Source: Alentia gelatinosa
Taxonomy: Eukaryota; Annelida; Polychaeta; Phyllodocida; Polynoidae
Length of the DNA stretch: 64,000 bases
Assembly (NCBI GenBank): GCA_950022655.1
Contig: OX465584.1
Coordinates: 26,323,469 to 26,387,468 of the forward strand
Direction: 5' to 3'
Shown: positions 46,185 through 59,700 of the stretch, one piece after another
Layout: each line of letters opens with the position of its first letter
Position numbering within the stretch: position 1 is the first letter of the stretch
Notes under the pieces: generated by a model
Databases searched by the model: none
What the model saw: the letters and a program-made list of their open reading frames with translations, nothing else
What the model was told of the DNA's origin: nothing
Made by a program: the position numbers and the translations under genes

Positions 46185-46536
46185 CAAAAATAGTTATATA
46201 ATTATCAGCCATAGGGAGCACATTACCTATATTTAATACATTTCTGGTGTTTTTGGTGTATATTTGTTTAAACCCTGAACCGTCATTGAAAATATTTCCT
46301 TGGTTTTTTTTCAGACCCCAACTGGCATCCCTGCAATTATCAGAGTTCATCAATGCATGACATGTGACAGGTGTGAAATTGGTAATGGATGATATTTAGT
46401 ATACATGCTTCTCTTATGCATATAATTCTTCACTGAACATGTTTGTCAATAAAATTGAATGAGATTTAGTGCACAAATAACAAGAATTTAGATCACTGTT
46501 TTGACCATTGAAATAGGATATACCCTATCACTCCAG

Positions 46537-46700
46537 GGAGCTGTTTCACTAGGAGAGGGGTGAAAGTGAGAGGTGAGACCGCAACAGTGGCAGCAACAGT
46601 GGCAGCAACAGTGTCAATCCCAAATTCGCGTTTCATCAGTGGTCTCGCTGTTGAGGTGAGACCAACTCTCACTGTTGGCACAGGTGTCGCTATGCACACG
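46537..46700. repeat. possible GAGCTGTTTCA-type element
   Basis: GGGAGCTGTTTCACTAGGAG resembles the tip of the MITE at 198-429. Short GCAACAGTGGCA tandem units follow. The other end is not clear. Confidence 0.4.
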
Positions 46701-46907
46701 TGTTTGACGTTTGAATTTATTTGTCGATGGGCCGGGATGACGTGGAATTTATACCTTCAGAATCTCACATTCTTAAAATGTTTGGTAAGCTTCAGTACTC
46801 CGAAATTTAGTTCATACAGGCCAACCACTGTGAGGCGCCACTCCAGTCCAGTCCGATAACCGAAAGTCCCACTGAGTTGTGCTTATTGGGTTTTAGTTCT
46901 TTGCCCA

Positions 46908-47090
46908 TTTTGCCAGTTTTTCAAATAGCCTAAATTCTTAGTGCTTTGGGGAGTATTTTGTGTTCTACTTGTATGTAGAGATGCACATATTAATATTAAT
47001 ATGGTAAATTATATACACTCATTTCTGATATTTGTTAATCTTGTATTTGTATTTCTTCAGTGGAAAGCACCTCATGTGTTGCAGGGTTTC
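46908..47090. mobile_element. CACTCTCC-family interior fragment, inverted
   Basis: The reverse complement matches the right part of 18252-18823 (TGCTTTGGGGAGTATTTTG, CAGTTTTTCAAATA, CACCTCATGT). Confidence 0.7.
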
Positions 47091-47410
47091 CTTTTACCTT
47101 TAATAGGCGGTCATTACAAGATGGTGCTAGTGTGGAAGTCCTGAATAGCCAGCAGGCTTGTGTTGCCAATCCATGTCATACGAGTTCGAGATAAGGCTTA
47201 CCTCTGTTCAACTGTATTGCACAATGGACGGGAATGGTAGGCCTAACTCGACAACAACGGTAGGATTCTTGCAATAGTAGTATAAGTACTATAGACTTGT
47301 GGTAGCGTTACCGTGAGGTACACATCTTCGTCTAACCACACATAAGTACTATAACACGTTCGATGTTGACCCGCTCACACTCTTTATGAAACATGCCCCA
47401 GTCCTCACTC

Positions 47411-47497
47411 CACTCTCCTGTCAGATCTTTCGCGGCGCTAGCGCTTCCTTAGAAACGGGCACAGGAAGCAAAGCGCAGGATCTATGCTGTGAGAGTG
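47411..47497. mobile_element. CACTCTCC-family miniature near the PLPP start
   Basis: CACTCTCCTGTCAGATCTTT at the left is like 18252. GATCTATGCTGTGAGAGTG at the right is like 18823. Only 87 bp remain, so it is an internally deleted copy. It lies about 200 bp upstream of the PLPP start codon. Confidence 0.68.
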
Positions 47498-47693
47498 ATG
47501 TCCCCTCACAGGAAAATCCACACTGCACCGCTAGAGTAACATACGGAAACAGGTTTTGCGGCATAATAAACCGGAGCGGCGCAGTGTAAGGAAGATCAAC
47601 ACTCGCCGCTGGTCACTCCTCAGTATTACAAGGTAACAGCTTACAGGACAAGAGAACCAGCAGTGTGTGACCCAGTTCGCAAACAAGTGCGCT

Positions 47694-47760
47694 ATGGCGA
47701 ACGTGGAGGAGGTAGATGCCACAGTCCGAGTGATTATAGACCTCCTTTTACTGGCAATCT
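47694..47760 (+). CDS. PLPP1: PLPP exon 1
   Basis: Residues 1-22 plus one base: MANVEEVDATVRVIIDLLLL, the start of TM1. The donor is ATCT|GTAAGT. The sequence around it is CpG-rich. Confidence 0.85.
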
Positions 47761-50700
47761 GTAAGTAATTACAACTATCACGAAGCAATATTATCCATCG
47801 TTATATAAATGCTTATTCCTCTGGAAAACTGATAAAATAGCGATGATTACACTGTCAAGAGAATAGAACAACCGTTGGGGCGGGGTGCGCGGATCAGTCA
47901 GAGCCCAGGCTGAGCGGTCTGGAGCGCCGAGAAACCCCAACGCCCTGCGACAGCGCCTCTTCGTTTGTGCAAAATCATTCCCAGGCCTAATTTATATATA
48001 TTTTAGATTTCCGAAAAGTGTGAGGAGTCTTTTTGTTGCTCTCTTTTCTTTAATGATGAGTAGATGTATGTGGATACACTTATATTACTTGTTGTTTATT
48101 TACCAGATCTTCTCTATGTAAACACTAGCCAGTGTACGGTACCAAAGTGACTTTGGTACACTGGCTAGTGTTTATTTAGTTCTTTGAGTGTACCCAGCCG
48201 GTTATGTAAGATATGGCACAAGGGTGCTATGGCACGGGTTCGTTATGACACAACCCTAGGGGGCCATCAGAATTTCTGAAATTCAGGACCCCCCACCCCT
48301 CCCGATCTTGAACAAAGAGGGAGCATACGCAAAATTTTCAAAAATTTTGACCCCCCCCCCCCCCCCCCCTCAGTGCGTACGTAATTTATGTATTGCCCCT
48401 AGAAGATATGGCATAAAAATAGGAGCCAATTGGCATAGGTTGGACCATTTGGCACACTTTCTGTTTTAATCATATCACAGGTTTTGGAGAACGTTATTCG
48501 TTATCAAACATGTCAATGTTAATAGACTATAAACTGGTCTTGTTTTTTCGTTTTTTTTGTAAGTAAACATGTGTTTGTAGGGCGTTTCGACAGATCTGTG
48601 ATTTGACAAGTGGGACTACTCTAGTACTCGCACAGTTTCTACTGGTTACAACTTTAACACAAGGCTGTGACTACTATCAATTACAGAGGAAATTACGTTT
48701 ATCTATTTGTAAACTTCATTGTGTTGGCTAAATTGTATGTGAAGTTTCTGATTCTGAGCTTTTTATTGCGTTGAAATTGACTGTCTTGTTCGAAAACAAC
48801 AAATCTCAACTGAGAGAAAGAATATATTAATGAAGATAGCTGTTCAGGAGAATATAGAAATAAAGGCCGTTTTTACATAGTAAAACCCATGTTAATTTCC
48901 TCAAACTTTCACAGAATATAGTACCGGTAGATGTATAGTACTAAGTATTAAAGTTTTAAAAACCATAGGTCGCCATACTTGTTTTCGAAAGAATTGAAGA
49001 AAACCATATTTTTCAGTACATTTCCTATGTAAATCAAATAAATGTAAATTGGTTTTTTTCTATTAATATCTTGGCTAATATTGCACCTAGAATCTAAAAA
49101 AAAACTGAGATAAAGAATATTTAATGAAGATTTCAATTCCCCTAATAAGAATAGTGTAGATATTCAGAAGAATATTGAAATAAAAAGTATGCCAAATCGT
49201 CTAGGTGAGTGTGCCATATCGTCCATGCCATAACACTCCTGTGCCATATCGTCTATACACCAACCAGCCCTGTCCCAAACAGGGCCGGGTTCCTCTAGGC
49301 CTACTATAGAGCCCTCCACCAGGTCGTCATTTCCCACTGGCTGCTGTCTGACATATATGAAAACAAAATTGAATTGATAAATATATACCCATTTGTCTTC
49401 GCCAACCTTCAAGATAGCTGTCTCTCGGTAGTTTCCCAGTGGAGCTTGGCTGGTTCTCAAGTCCAGCCATTTTGTTCAGTCTTCCTCGCTGGTTCCCTAA
49501 CTGCAAAGTGCCTCGCCTAATAACAATTAATATAGAACAGCTGTTCACCCCTGAATGGAGATCAGGGGTGAATACTTTACCTATGTAAACACGATAGATC
49601 TAGATCTGGATCTTGTCCGAGAAAATGCCTGTCTAGCGAACACTTCAGAATAGTCAGTCTCTCGGACACTCTTGCCTGTCCAACCCAAGCGGCACTCGCG
49701 AACACTTCGGAATAGTCAGTCTCTCGGACACTCTTGCCTGTCCAACCCAAGCGGCACTCGCGAACACTTCGGAATAGTCAGTCTCTCGGACACTCTTGCC
49801 TGTCCAACCCAAGCGGCACTCGCGAACACTTCGGAATAGTCAGTCTCTCGGACACTCTTGCCTGTCCAATCCAAGCGGCACTCGCGAAGCCCAGACGCCA
49901 AGTTATCTCGATCATATTCTGGTGATAATATAGTAATATAATGAAATGAAGTTACCGCGTTATCTTGTTCTGATATCAAAGTAGGCTATCAGAGGGGAAA
50001 ACAATTTAGAGCATTTTGCCCGTGTAATTAAACAAAAAACTAATTCTGTTAACATTTAACGATATTTTAATGAGGAATAATGTTTCAAGTCTGATTGATT
50101 CACTCTTGCATAAAATATTTGGATTTCAGGATTCTTGAATTTGACACCCCAAAAGGTCATTCTTCAGTTCAATATAAATCCGAGAAGAAAATATGGTACA
50201 ACTGCAGATAGGCCTACATGGTCCCTATATTATAACATAGGAAATGTCAGTCAACCTACCATGTTTATTTACCGTTATACATGTTTTTGCCGGCCCATAG
50301 GCCTACACACTAATCTAACATTCCGAATTGTATACAATGGATGTCATGCTTAGGCCATGCTATCAACCAATCATGGTGACCTATGGTATACGACATTTAC
50401 TCCTCATAATATGAACATAAAATGTGGAAACAATCTCTAGAGATCACATGCATACCAGCATTTATTCAGACGTTGTTGACTCTATTCGCGTGGCAGTATC
50501 AACTGAGAGTCAACTCAGGAGCCTTATAATCAGCATTGCCCTCAGATGACGTATAAGGGAAGGACTGAGATGAGGTTATTGTTATAGCAGGCATTGTCCT
50601 GGTCTCCGTAACGCTTGCCATTGTCTTGTCATGCTGGGGTGGACAGCAATTACCAATCTGTTCACCCTCTTGGTCGCCTTGCCTCCTCATGTTGCAGACC

Positions 50701-53700
50701 AGATATGCTTTTACAGCAAGCATAACAAAAGCGACCGGGGTGTGGAGTTAGCTCAGTGGTAAAGAGCACTGGACTTGTTATCCCAAGGTTGTCAGACTTT
50801 GTTGATTCGGGTCCCGCTGCAGCCACTTTTCTCCTTCACCTCCAGCAGTGGTAGATTTACTGCTATATCAAAGGCCAATCCCTCTCATACCATGTCTATG
50901 TGGTTTGGGAAGTAAAAGAACTCTCACCTTGGTAAATATGTAGGGGTGACATTTCTACCTAAATTCGTTACATAGATTCGATCACCATCCTTGCGGTGTA
51001 AAAAAACCTTGAGAAAGTCTAGTGAGAACCTGCAATGGTTAACTGAACATTAAATTAAACCAACAAACAACAACCCACGGTTCAATTAATTGTCCCTAAT
51101 CCACAAATAAAGAAACCCATGGTTAAAAATACAATGAAGCACAACAATATCTCACATATGAAAATACGAAATATGGGGGGGGGGGGGGGGGGGAACTAGA
51201 ACACCACGGCATAGTATTTATATAATTCTTTCAAATTATCTGAGTAAATAGGTTGTCCAAATAAAAGTATAATACTCAAACGTAACAACTCATTCATGAA
51301 TGATAAAAATACATAATGGCAGGTAAAGATAACTGAAAATCAACCAACAATGACTAAAGGGTTACTGTTGATTCTTGTAGGTAATATTCTCGTGTATATG
51401 ATTATTCGTTTATATAATTATATGTCATTTTTAGAGGAAAGCATCAATTAAGCACTGTAGTCACTTTGCCAAATGTAATTAGATATAAATCAAAGGTTTA
51501 CCTTTTAGATTGCAGAGTAATAACAGGTGTCACAATGAGCGGTGGCATAATTGATAATTCTTAAGATGAAGTGATGTGACACAAGGCTTAGCTGTAGAGT
51601 CCTATTCCCACCGCGTTGTGACTACATAATTTGATGATTAAAAAAATCTTAAGATTAACTTGCAATTATCTCTTGTTCATATTCTTACAGCTCCAATTCC
51701 ATCGTTGGTGTTCAAGGTAGCTGTGAACCCGTTCAAACGGGGTTTCTTCTGTAACGATGAGAGCATCAGCCACCCGTATTACCCAGACACCATCCCACTA
51801 TGGAGCGTCATCGTTGTTGGCATGGTCGTTCCCTGCTTAGCGGTTTGTAGCCTTCATTTAGTCCGATTTACCAAGATATTATCAGCTGTGCGAGCACATG
51901 GATTCAAATAAGCATAATTTTTTGATGTGACAACCCGTGGAAGATCGCTGGGGAACCAGTGAACGTGTACTGTCGTAAATATTTTTGAATAAAAAAAATA
52001 ATAAAAGAAAAGCATCACCAAACTCTGATTTCCCTAAAGTCATGGTTAATGAGATGTCAGCTTATTTAGATAGATTTCTGCCTTCCTTAGTGCCTAATAA
52101 ATCCAATATGAGGTTCAGTGCTGTTCATTTATCCTACCCCTAATAAAAAACCACCATAGACTTAACATAGGCAAATTTTATGTGGCAGGCCGTGACATAA
52201 AGTGTTTTTTATGCCACTAGAGTAATAACATTATTGACCAATCAGAGAGCAGGATGTCAGCTACTATGAAAAAAGTTCTGTTGGTCGTTGAGTCAATATT
52301 TATCAATATTTAAGTAATACAAAGTCAGAGACAGGGTAGGATAAATACGAAACCGAATTAAGTTAGACTTGTCAGTGTCTATGCCACTCTGGTCAGGTCT
52401 GTTCCTCACTACACTCCATGGGTTGATCCACTCATACTAAGGATCCCACACACCATGCCAGACGTTAACAAATTGCTAGAACATCCTTATTTGTATGTCA
52501 ATGAGGCTTCTACCAGAAACAGTGAAGGTCCTACAAGACCGTGCAAGTGAGCCTGATTACTACCAACTGATGGCACAAATCAAGAAAGCAATTGCTGGTG
52601 GATATTTGAATGTGAACAACCATGTCTCAATAAGTGTCTTCAGTCTTCAGTGAGAATTAGGTTCTAGGTAGTCAAGCTTTATGATTGATTATATGGGTAC
52701 AGGAGAGATAGGGGGCTTCCAATCTGTCTGCTAGCTGCCAATTGTGGCCTCAATTTGGCAGGGGTTAGAACATATGCAGAATCTTACAACTAGAGACTAG
52801 GAGCATCAAATCAAATTGTCATCATAACATTGTATAGTAGTACAACCAACTTAAATCAGTTGGCATTGTGCTTATTGCTATCACATTTCAGGCATTTGCC
52901 TGTGCCTGAATGTAGAACCTCATATAAACACTAAGTATAGGGTTGTAAAGTTATATGACATCACACATCAGTCTTCCTTTGAATTTGGAAGTGGGGAGTA
53001 GCAAAGGCTTTGTGCTGGACTTGTGTTGTTGGCAAAACTCACATGAGGCTAGGGACCAGTGTGTGCCCAAATTAGATTTGCAATGGCTCCAACAGCTGAA
53101 ATAAGGTAAATATCTTAATATTTTTTAGGTAAATAATACTGAGAAAACTGTAAACCTATGTTTATAATCGTCTGATTCCTCGCCTGTATTCCCTAATGTT
53201 TAAAACCTGGTCTAACAACCTCATTTTATACATCTGTGGAACACAAGTTCACAGATATTGGAAGATTACCCCACAGGAGTAGTTTTGTCATAATCTGCCT
53301 ATGTTAGCTGGAGCTCTGCAAGGCAATGAGAGAAAGGTCCCATATGGTAGCAGCATCATTTAAAAATGCTATTTAAAAGATATGATGACTATGACTGGGA
53401 AAAAGCTACATGGTGAAGGCAAGCTTTACAAACTATTGGTAGCAGTACTGTATATATATATACTTGGAACACCATAAGTTACCTATGACTCATACAAGAA
53501 ATATCTTCAGATGATGATTATTCCTCATCAGATGAAGAGAGTGTGTTTATATACATCAAATGACAAGATCTGGGCAGTGTTCCTATAGAGCACATTTCAG
53601 TTATTATTACACATACTAGTGACTTCGTCGAGTTGGACATAGAGCTGTAACTATCACCACCCCACCCCACCTGTCGTGCATGCTGCAGGCACCTTCTTTG

Positions 53701-56700
53701 AGATAAACCATGACCTCCCATGCCAGAGGCAAACACCCCTACCACTTAGCAACCGAGCTTGGTCAAAATTTTGACAAATGACTGAATGTAACTGGATTTT
53801 TTCTAAGGTAAAGAAGGAAAGCCTTTTTCGGAAAAAATGCCACATCATTTTAGCCTCCCCTGTGCTTCTACCCTATTCCTATGGAGGGGGGGGGGGGGCA
53901 ACATTTATTCGGGTATTCCAAGAGGAGGGTAATTTTCGTTTTAGTATTCCCATGGGGGGTGCAACTTCTTTTTTGACCATTCAGTGTTCCAAAAACTGTG
54001 CCCCCCCCCCCCGCCATAATTAATGAAGGCTCCCTTCGGCATTGGGATGTATTTAATCCATCATTTTACTGCACTTTTTAGACATACAAAGACAGCAATT
54101 ACTTAAGCTCACCACAGCTTTGTTTTTTTTTCTGGCCCATCTCACTGCATTGAGCACATGTTTTCTTCACAGATGATTCCAGTGGAGATCTTACGTTATC
54201 GCCGCCATGTTGAACGTCATTCTGTGGAGCAGGTCTGCCCATACCGCTACACCGTCTTCAAACGGCCCGTCCACCCCTTCTTCGTCGAGATCTACAAGAC
54301 GGTGGGGCCCTTCTTGTTTGCCGTGGCCGTCACTCAGGTCTCGACGGACATCATTAAGTACTCGGTAGGTCGGTTACGGCCTCACTTCATCACCGTGTGC
54401 CAGCCGGACTGGAACAACTTCAGCTGTAAGGACGCGGCGGGCAACTACCGCTACGTGCTCGAGGACGTGTGCACGGGCACTGAGCACGTGCGCGAGGCCA
54501 GGTCTGACATCTCTCCTTACTCACAATCATATCAATTGCTCTTAAAGGGCCATCCATAAAGAACGCACGCAAAACTTCTGAAAAATGTGACCCCACCCTT
54601 TTCTGCCACGTATTAAATTAAAGAAGGAAAGTATGTAAAATGACCAAAATTGTTTACCCACCCCCTTACTGCATACCTACTTCCTAGATGGCCACTGCCC
54701 AACATTTCAAGATCTCTATAAACCTTTTGAGGTTGGGCGCCTGCAGCCGAACCATGTGCAAAGGTCGGGTTCAAGTCTCAATATAGACCACTAGGCGACG
54801 GGTCGTTTAAGACAAATTGTGATATTCTTATTATATTACGTCGTATGACATGTTATCATGAATAGTATAATTCGTATCAGCTGAAATCCTAACCATGATG
54901 TTATACCTATATTCTGTGCAAACTTTATGACTATTTATCCAATATTTCCTATTTAAGTATATATACATGTATACGATGATTTTGGAAATGTTGGAAAATA
55001 AAACCTTTTGGCACCGCCTGCCCCAGCACGGTTGATGCCATGTGGCATCACCACTGCGAATATTGTGACAATGATGGAATTTCAGCAACATAATCCAGCC
55101 CAGTCCCTTTCGAACCCTCAGTGCCATACATCCACATGCATTGCATTGTCTTATCTATACACACATGCCACAGCTCTGAGCATGTTTTATTGCCAGTCTC
55201 GACGCTGTCCAGTCGGCTTCCTATGTTTTATTTCCCTCTTTTTCTAACCATGACTTGCATTCGTAGACACGGCTTTACACTGACCACATACTGGGTTGAC
55301 CTGCTCTAGTAGATGGAGGCTGGATGATTTGTAATCCCTGCCCCACTCATGGTCAGTTATGAGATAACACTCGTAGTGACCAATATTGACATAATTGTCT
55401 GTTATCACTTTGGACAGCTGCCAACATGCAGTAACATGACTTTTGACCTCTGTAATTCATATCCGGGCTAGCTGTTGTCGTATTCCATCTTCCATCCACT
55501 AATATTACGTAATTGTGAATGTGTCACGTGTTACATCAGCCGTTTGTCTCAGCCTTGTTCCGATATGTATTTAACACCAGGATCTGTCATACACCAGGAT
55601 GTCATATTGATATACTCCTAGTGCAAGGGTTATTTCATTCGTCATACAAAATAATTGACATTATGATAACTTTTGATCTCATCTATATATGGCAACTGTA
55701 CCTTACATGCGTTGTCAGCCGGTCATGTTCATGTCTATCTGTCAACAACGATTTTTGTATTAAGAGGTATTCAAAGAAGGTTTATTATTAGCACTGCATA
55801 AATTTTTGTGTCCATATTTTTAGTAGTATTTGCTTTAAGGGAAAACCACCAATTAGATCTGAATATGTATGGGGCCGCAGTAAACCGTTACCTATTATCT
55901 CTATGTTGTCAAAAATCATAACTATTAATTACGGGTTTGAAACCCATTGATTGAGGACTCAAAGTGGTTGATTACGGGAAAGTAGTCCCTTTGTGCTGAA
56001 GAGCTAAAAAAAGATATAGCCGCTCATAATATACCCTATAATCTGGCAGTTCCTGGGTTTGATTTATTTGAGAAGATTGATAATATACATATAAAAAACA
56101 ACAAAAAAAACCCGATAGTTTTGTGTGCCAGAGATGACAAATTTCCACTTTTCCGTAGAATTTCACTTTTTCATTTTCTGTAATTAAAAATCCTTTTCCT
56201 AGTGTTAAACAAAGGTGATATAAAATGAACCTCATTCATACCAATGAGACAGTGGTTGGAACATCCCTACAGATCTTCAGCCCAATGCTGTGGCTGACAC
56301 TGATGTTTTTCCAGGTTTTCAGAGGCACCCTTTCTACTAGTATATTTCCACTTTCCACGACCACCTGACCACAAAACCATCGATTATTGATAATTTCTTA
56401 CCGTCTTTAATCATGTCTACTTGTTTGCAGACTCTCTCATCCCTCTGGTCACTCGTCACAGGCCTTTAACTGCGGTGTTTACTTAGCTGTAAGTATCTTT
56501 AAGCTTTCTAGTAGGAATATTACTCAGTAAAATAAAAAATCTTTCTGATAAAAATACCTCAGTTGTATCGATTTCTGCCTTCAGGTTCTCAGATAACTTG
56601 GGAGCTACAGTCTTGATATGAAAACGAGAATTATGACATCCCAAGCAGCAGTATACAACCATTTGTTGGGCTATAGGTATATGATTGTAGAGGGAAACTT

Positions 56701-59700
56701 GCCCCCTGTGAAAGAATATCAAAGTTACGAGGTAAGGTTGTAGAGAATTATTTAACAGGTAATTTTGATATTCTTTCTTCCAAGACTTGTTTCCCTATCA
56801 CCATCAGGGATGAGAGTTTTCCAGGAATCTCCGTTTTTCCGGTCTTTTTCTACTATAAATTTATCCATTAAAATATGGTTTATGGTCGCCCGGGAGTTGG
56901 AGCCCCTGCGGCTGGGAGCGCAACCCCGGAGTCCACTGGGAGCAGGACACCAGTGGCGGGCATCCTGTAGGACACTGTGATAGACCAGCTGTCCTATGTG
57001 TGTACCCAGTGGCATACGGCGTCCGGGGGGTTCCCGAAAAACTCACTATCTGCCTGTTGAGTGTCAGTAGGCTATCAGCAGAACTCGGAAACCCGGAAAC
57101 CAAACATGTGTAGGGAGAGTGTTAAGGGTTGTTTTTTTTGTTAATTTCAGTAAAGAATTGTTGAGAAATAAGGGTTTGAATATCTCCGGTTTTTTGTGAG
57201 ATGTATGTAATAATATGATTTCCCGAACACTGGACTGAGTGTAATATGAGTTGTGTCGTCTGTGTGACAGCTCTACCTACAAGCGCGGCTCACGTGGCGG
57301 GGAAGTCGTCTGCTGCGCTACTTCATCCAGGCGTGCGTGCTGTACCTGGCGACGTACGTGTGCACGTCGCGGATCTCCGACTACAAGCACCACTGGAGCG
57401 ACGTGCTGGCCGGCGCCCTGATGGGCACCCTCATCGCCATCTTAGTGGTACGTGCGCCTTTATTCCGTCACCAGTTAGAGTGCGTTCTCGAACGAGTCCA
57501 AGTTCACATTTGCTCTTTTGAGTTTTAAGCATAGTTGCCCTAAACTTGTACTCGAAAATAGGCATATATTAGTTGTATACGTCTTACTACTTAGTAGATT
57601 GTCTGTCAGCGACCTGCCTGCCACCGGACTCGCGGCATGCCTGTCAGCTACCAGCCTGTCAGGGGATTGCCTGCCAGCCACCTGCCTATCAGCAGCCTAC
57701 CTGTCAGGTTGACTGCCTATCAGCATGCTGCCTGTCAAGTGGACCGCCTGTCAGCGGGCTACCTGTCAACAGGCTGCCTGTTAGTGGACCACCTGTCAGC
57801 AGACAACCTGTCATGTAGACTCCCTATCAGCAGGCTGTCTGCCAGGTTAACTCACTGTCATGTTGACTCACTGTCAAGTTGAATGCCTGTCAGGTTGTCT
57901 GCCTGTCAGGTTGACTGCCTGTCAGGGGGCTGCCTTTAAGTAAACTTCCTGTTTAGACTCGTCACTCTTCGCGACCTTTTCTAACTGGTCACCTACTTCT
58001 CTGTCTTAGCACTTCCCTAATTTCCTATGTGCTCGTTATTCAGACCATGCGTCATTCAAACAGCCTAAACTTGGTCGATATCGCAAATGAGCCATCGTTT
58101 ACTTATGAATTAGAAAGTTTTAACAGTGTGGCTTGCTGTTAAATATTTTCCATTTTCTTGTTGCAGGGTTATTTTGTTTCTGATCTCTTCCCTCGTGTCA
58201 AGGCAAAGGACCGGAAGCGGCAATTGCAGGAAATGCGAAGTCTCTACGAGAACCAGCATATGTACGGCCGTAACAACCAGGTTGTCGAGAATGACAGGCC
58301 GATTGATCACGAGCAGGTACATACACATTGATGTTGTATTGGAACTACAAGCAATACCTCTAAAACCCCTCTCTGTCGGTGCATGACTGACGTCTGAAGG
58401 AATTCTACCTGTACTTTTAGGGTTTGTTCAAAGCTATATATATTATTAGCAGTGTACATACTTTCAGCAAGTTTCCGACTTGTTTTAGTTATTTTGTTTT
58501 GTTTGTTAGTTATGTTTTACCCTGCAATTAACTGTTGGCGCTTGATCGATATGGGGCAGTCGTACCCCACAAATTGTGATAAAGGTGGGCTGAACGAAGT
58601 ACATGTTGTAGATAGAGCTAAGCCTTACTATTAAGTTTTATCTAGATGCACTTTTAACTGTCTTTTAGGTTGTTGGTTTTATATACTTTTTATATGACTA
58701 GAACATCTGCTAACTATGGTCATCGCCTTGTTATAATGGATTTAACTTGTGATAAAGTTATTTTTTGTAAAAGATGTAGTTCCATATGAGTGATTGTGTG
58801 TCAATTTGATATTTTTTTGGTAAAACTCTAGTTCCTGAATCAGAACAAGTTTACGTAATTCATTTTATACGGGTTTCACGCACGATCAACTTCAGGATAT
58901 CATATATGAACTGATTACCTCGAATAGAAAACAACGTGCGAGCAGCAACAGCACAAAGGGTTTCAAAAGTTGTATTCATGATTATTGCTTTAACTGTATT
59001 TTACTAGGAGGCTGGTCTACACAGTCCAATGATCGGGTTTGTTGCACATATTTTAGAGCAATGCCGTTTACATTATATGTTCTTAGCATACAGACACATA
59101 GTGTGAATTATATATATTCTGAGCTGTTGCCTTCCAATTATGTGTCATATTTCATATTTTTATAGGGGCAAAGCTAATATTCCTGTTTCTGAAAACTTCA
59201 AGTTATAATGACTTGACAAATGGTATAGTGTAAAGTGACCCTGGAAAGAGCTCATTAGTTGTTGAGATTTTTCTAGCAATCGGATTAAAACATCAAGGAA
59301 CAATAATAGTTTGTTTAAAACCCAGCTACATTTGCTTGACTCACTCGGTGGTTCTCGTGCTTCATCCATTGCTCTTGGACAGCGACATTATTAACAAGTT
59401 TGCTTGAGTTAAGGAAACTGCATCATGTAGGAATCGATGTAAATGTCATGAACTTGTAGGCTATGATGTAATTTGTATCAAATTGACTGAAATAAACACG
59501 ATTGACCACCTGCCGAGAGAATCTAATTCAGATCTGTTTAATGACCCACAGAGTAGCACCCACTGAGCACTAAAGGGTGTGTTCCACCTGATAGGCCGGA
59601 TTTCGTCTCCACCAGGCGCCTTCCAAACATGCTTACAGTGAGGCCTATTCCATGGTTAATACCAAACAGCGACCGTACCGGTACCGCAGGCGGATAACAG

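Larger units (their letters stand above)
47761..51690. other. PLPP intron 1 (3.9 kb)
   Basis: It holds a hairpin (48120-48173), a poly-C MITE (48257-48401), GATATGGCA words at 48209-48480 and inverted at 49195-49260, a 62-bp tandem array, a SINE and a poly-G run (51175-51193). No further exon was seen. Confidence 0.6.

Noticed and set aside
48120..48173. Hairpin considered as a Rho-independent terminator
   Set aside because: It is inside an intron of a eukaryotic gene and is not followed by a proper T run.
49638..49890. Regular direct repeats, considered as a CRISPR array
   Set aside because: The 62-bp units are contiguous and identical, with no unique spacers, and the DNA is animal.
50738..50830. 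Functional tRNA gene
   Set aside because: Box A and box B are good, but the anticodon arm and spacing are irregular and a SINE body follows.
52490..52640. 45-codon open stretch (PETVKVLQDRASEPDYYQLM) in PLPP intron 2
   Set aside because: It reads protein-like but has no flanking splice signals that fit PLPP and no recognised family. It may be a transposon relic, and I do not call it a gene.
57573..57882. Open frames with repeated LPVS and CQPP units
   Set aside because: They are translations of the intronic CTGCCTGTCAG minisatellite.
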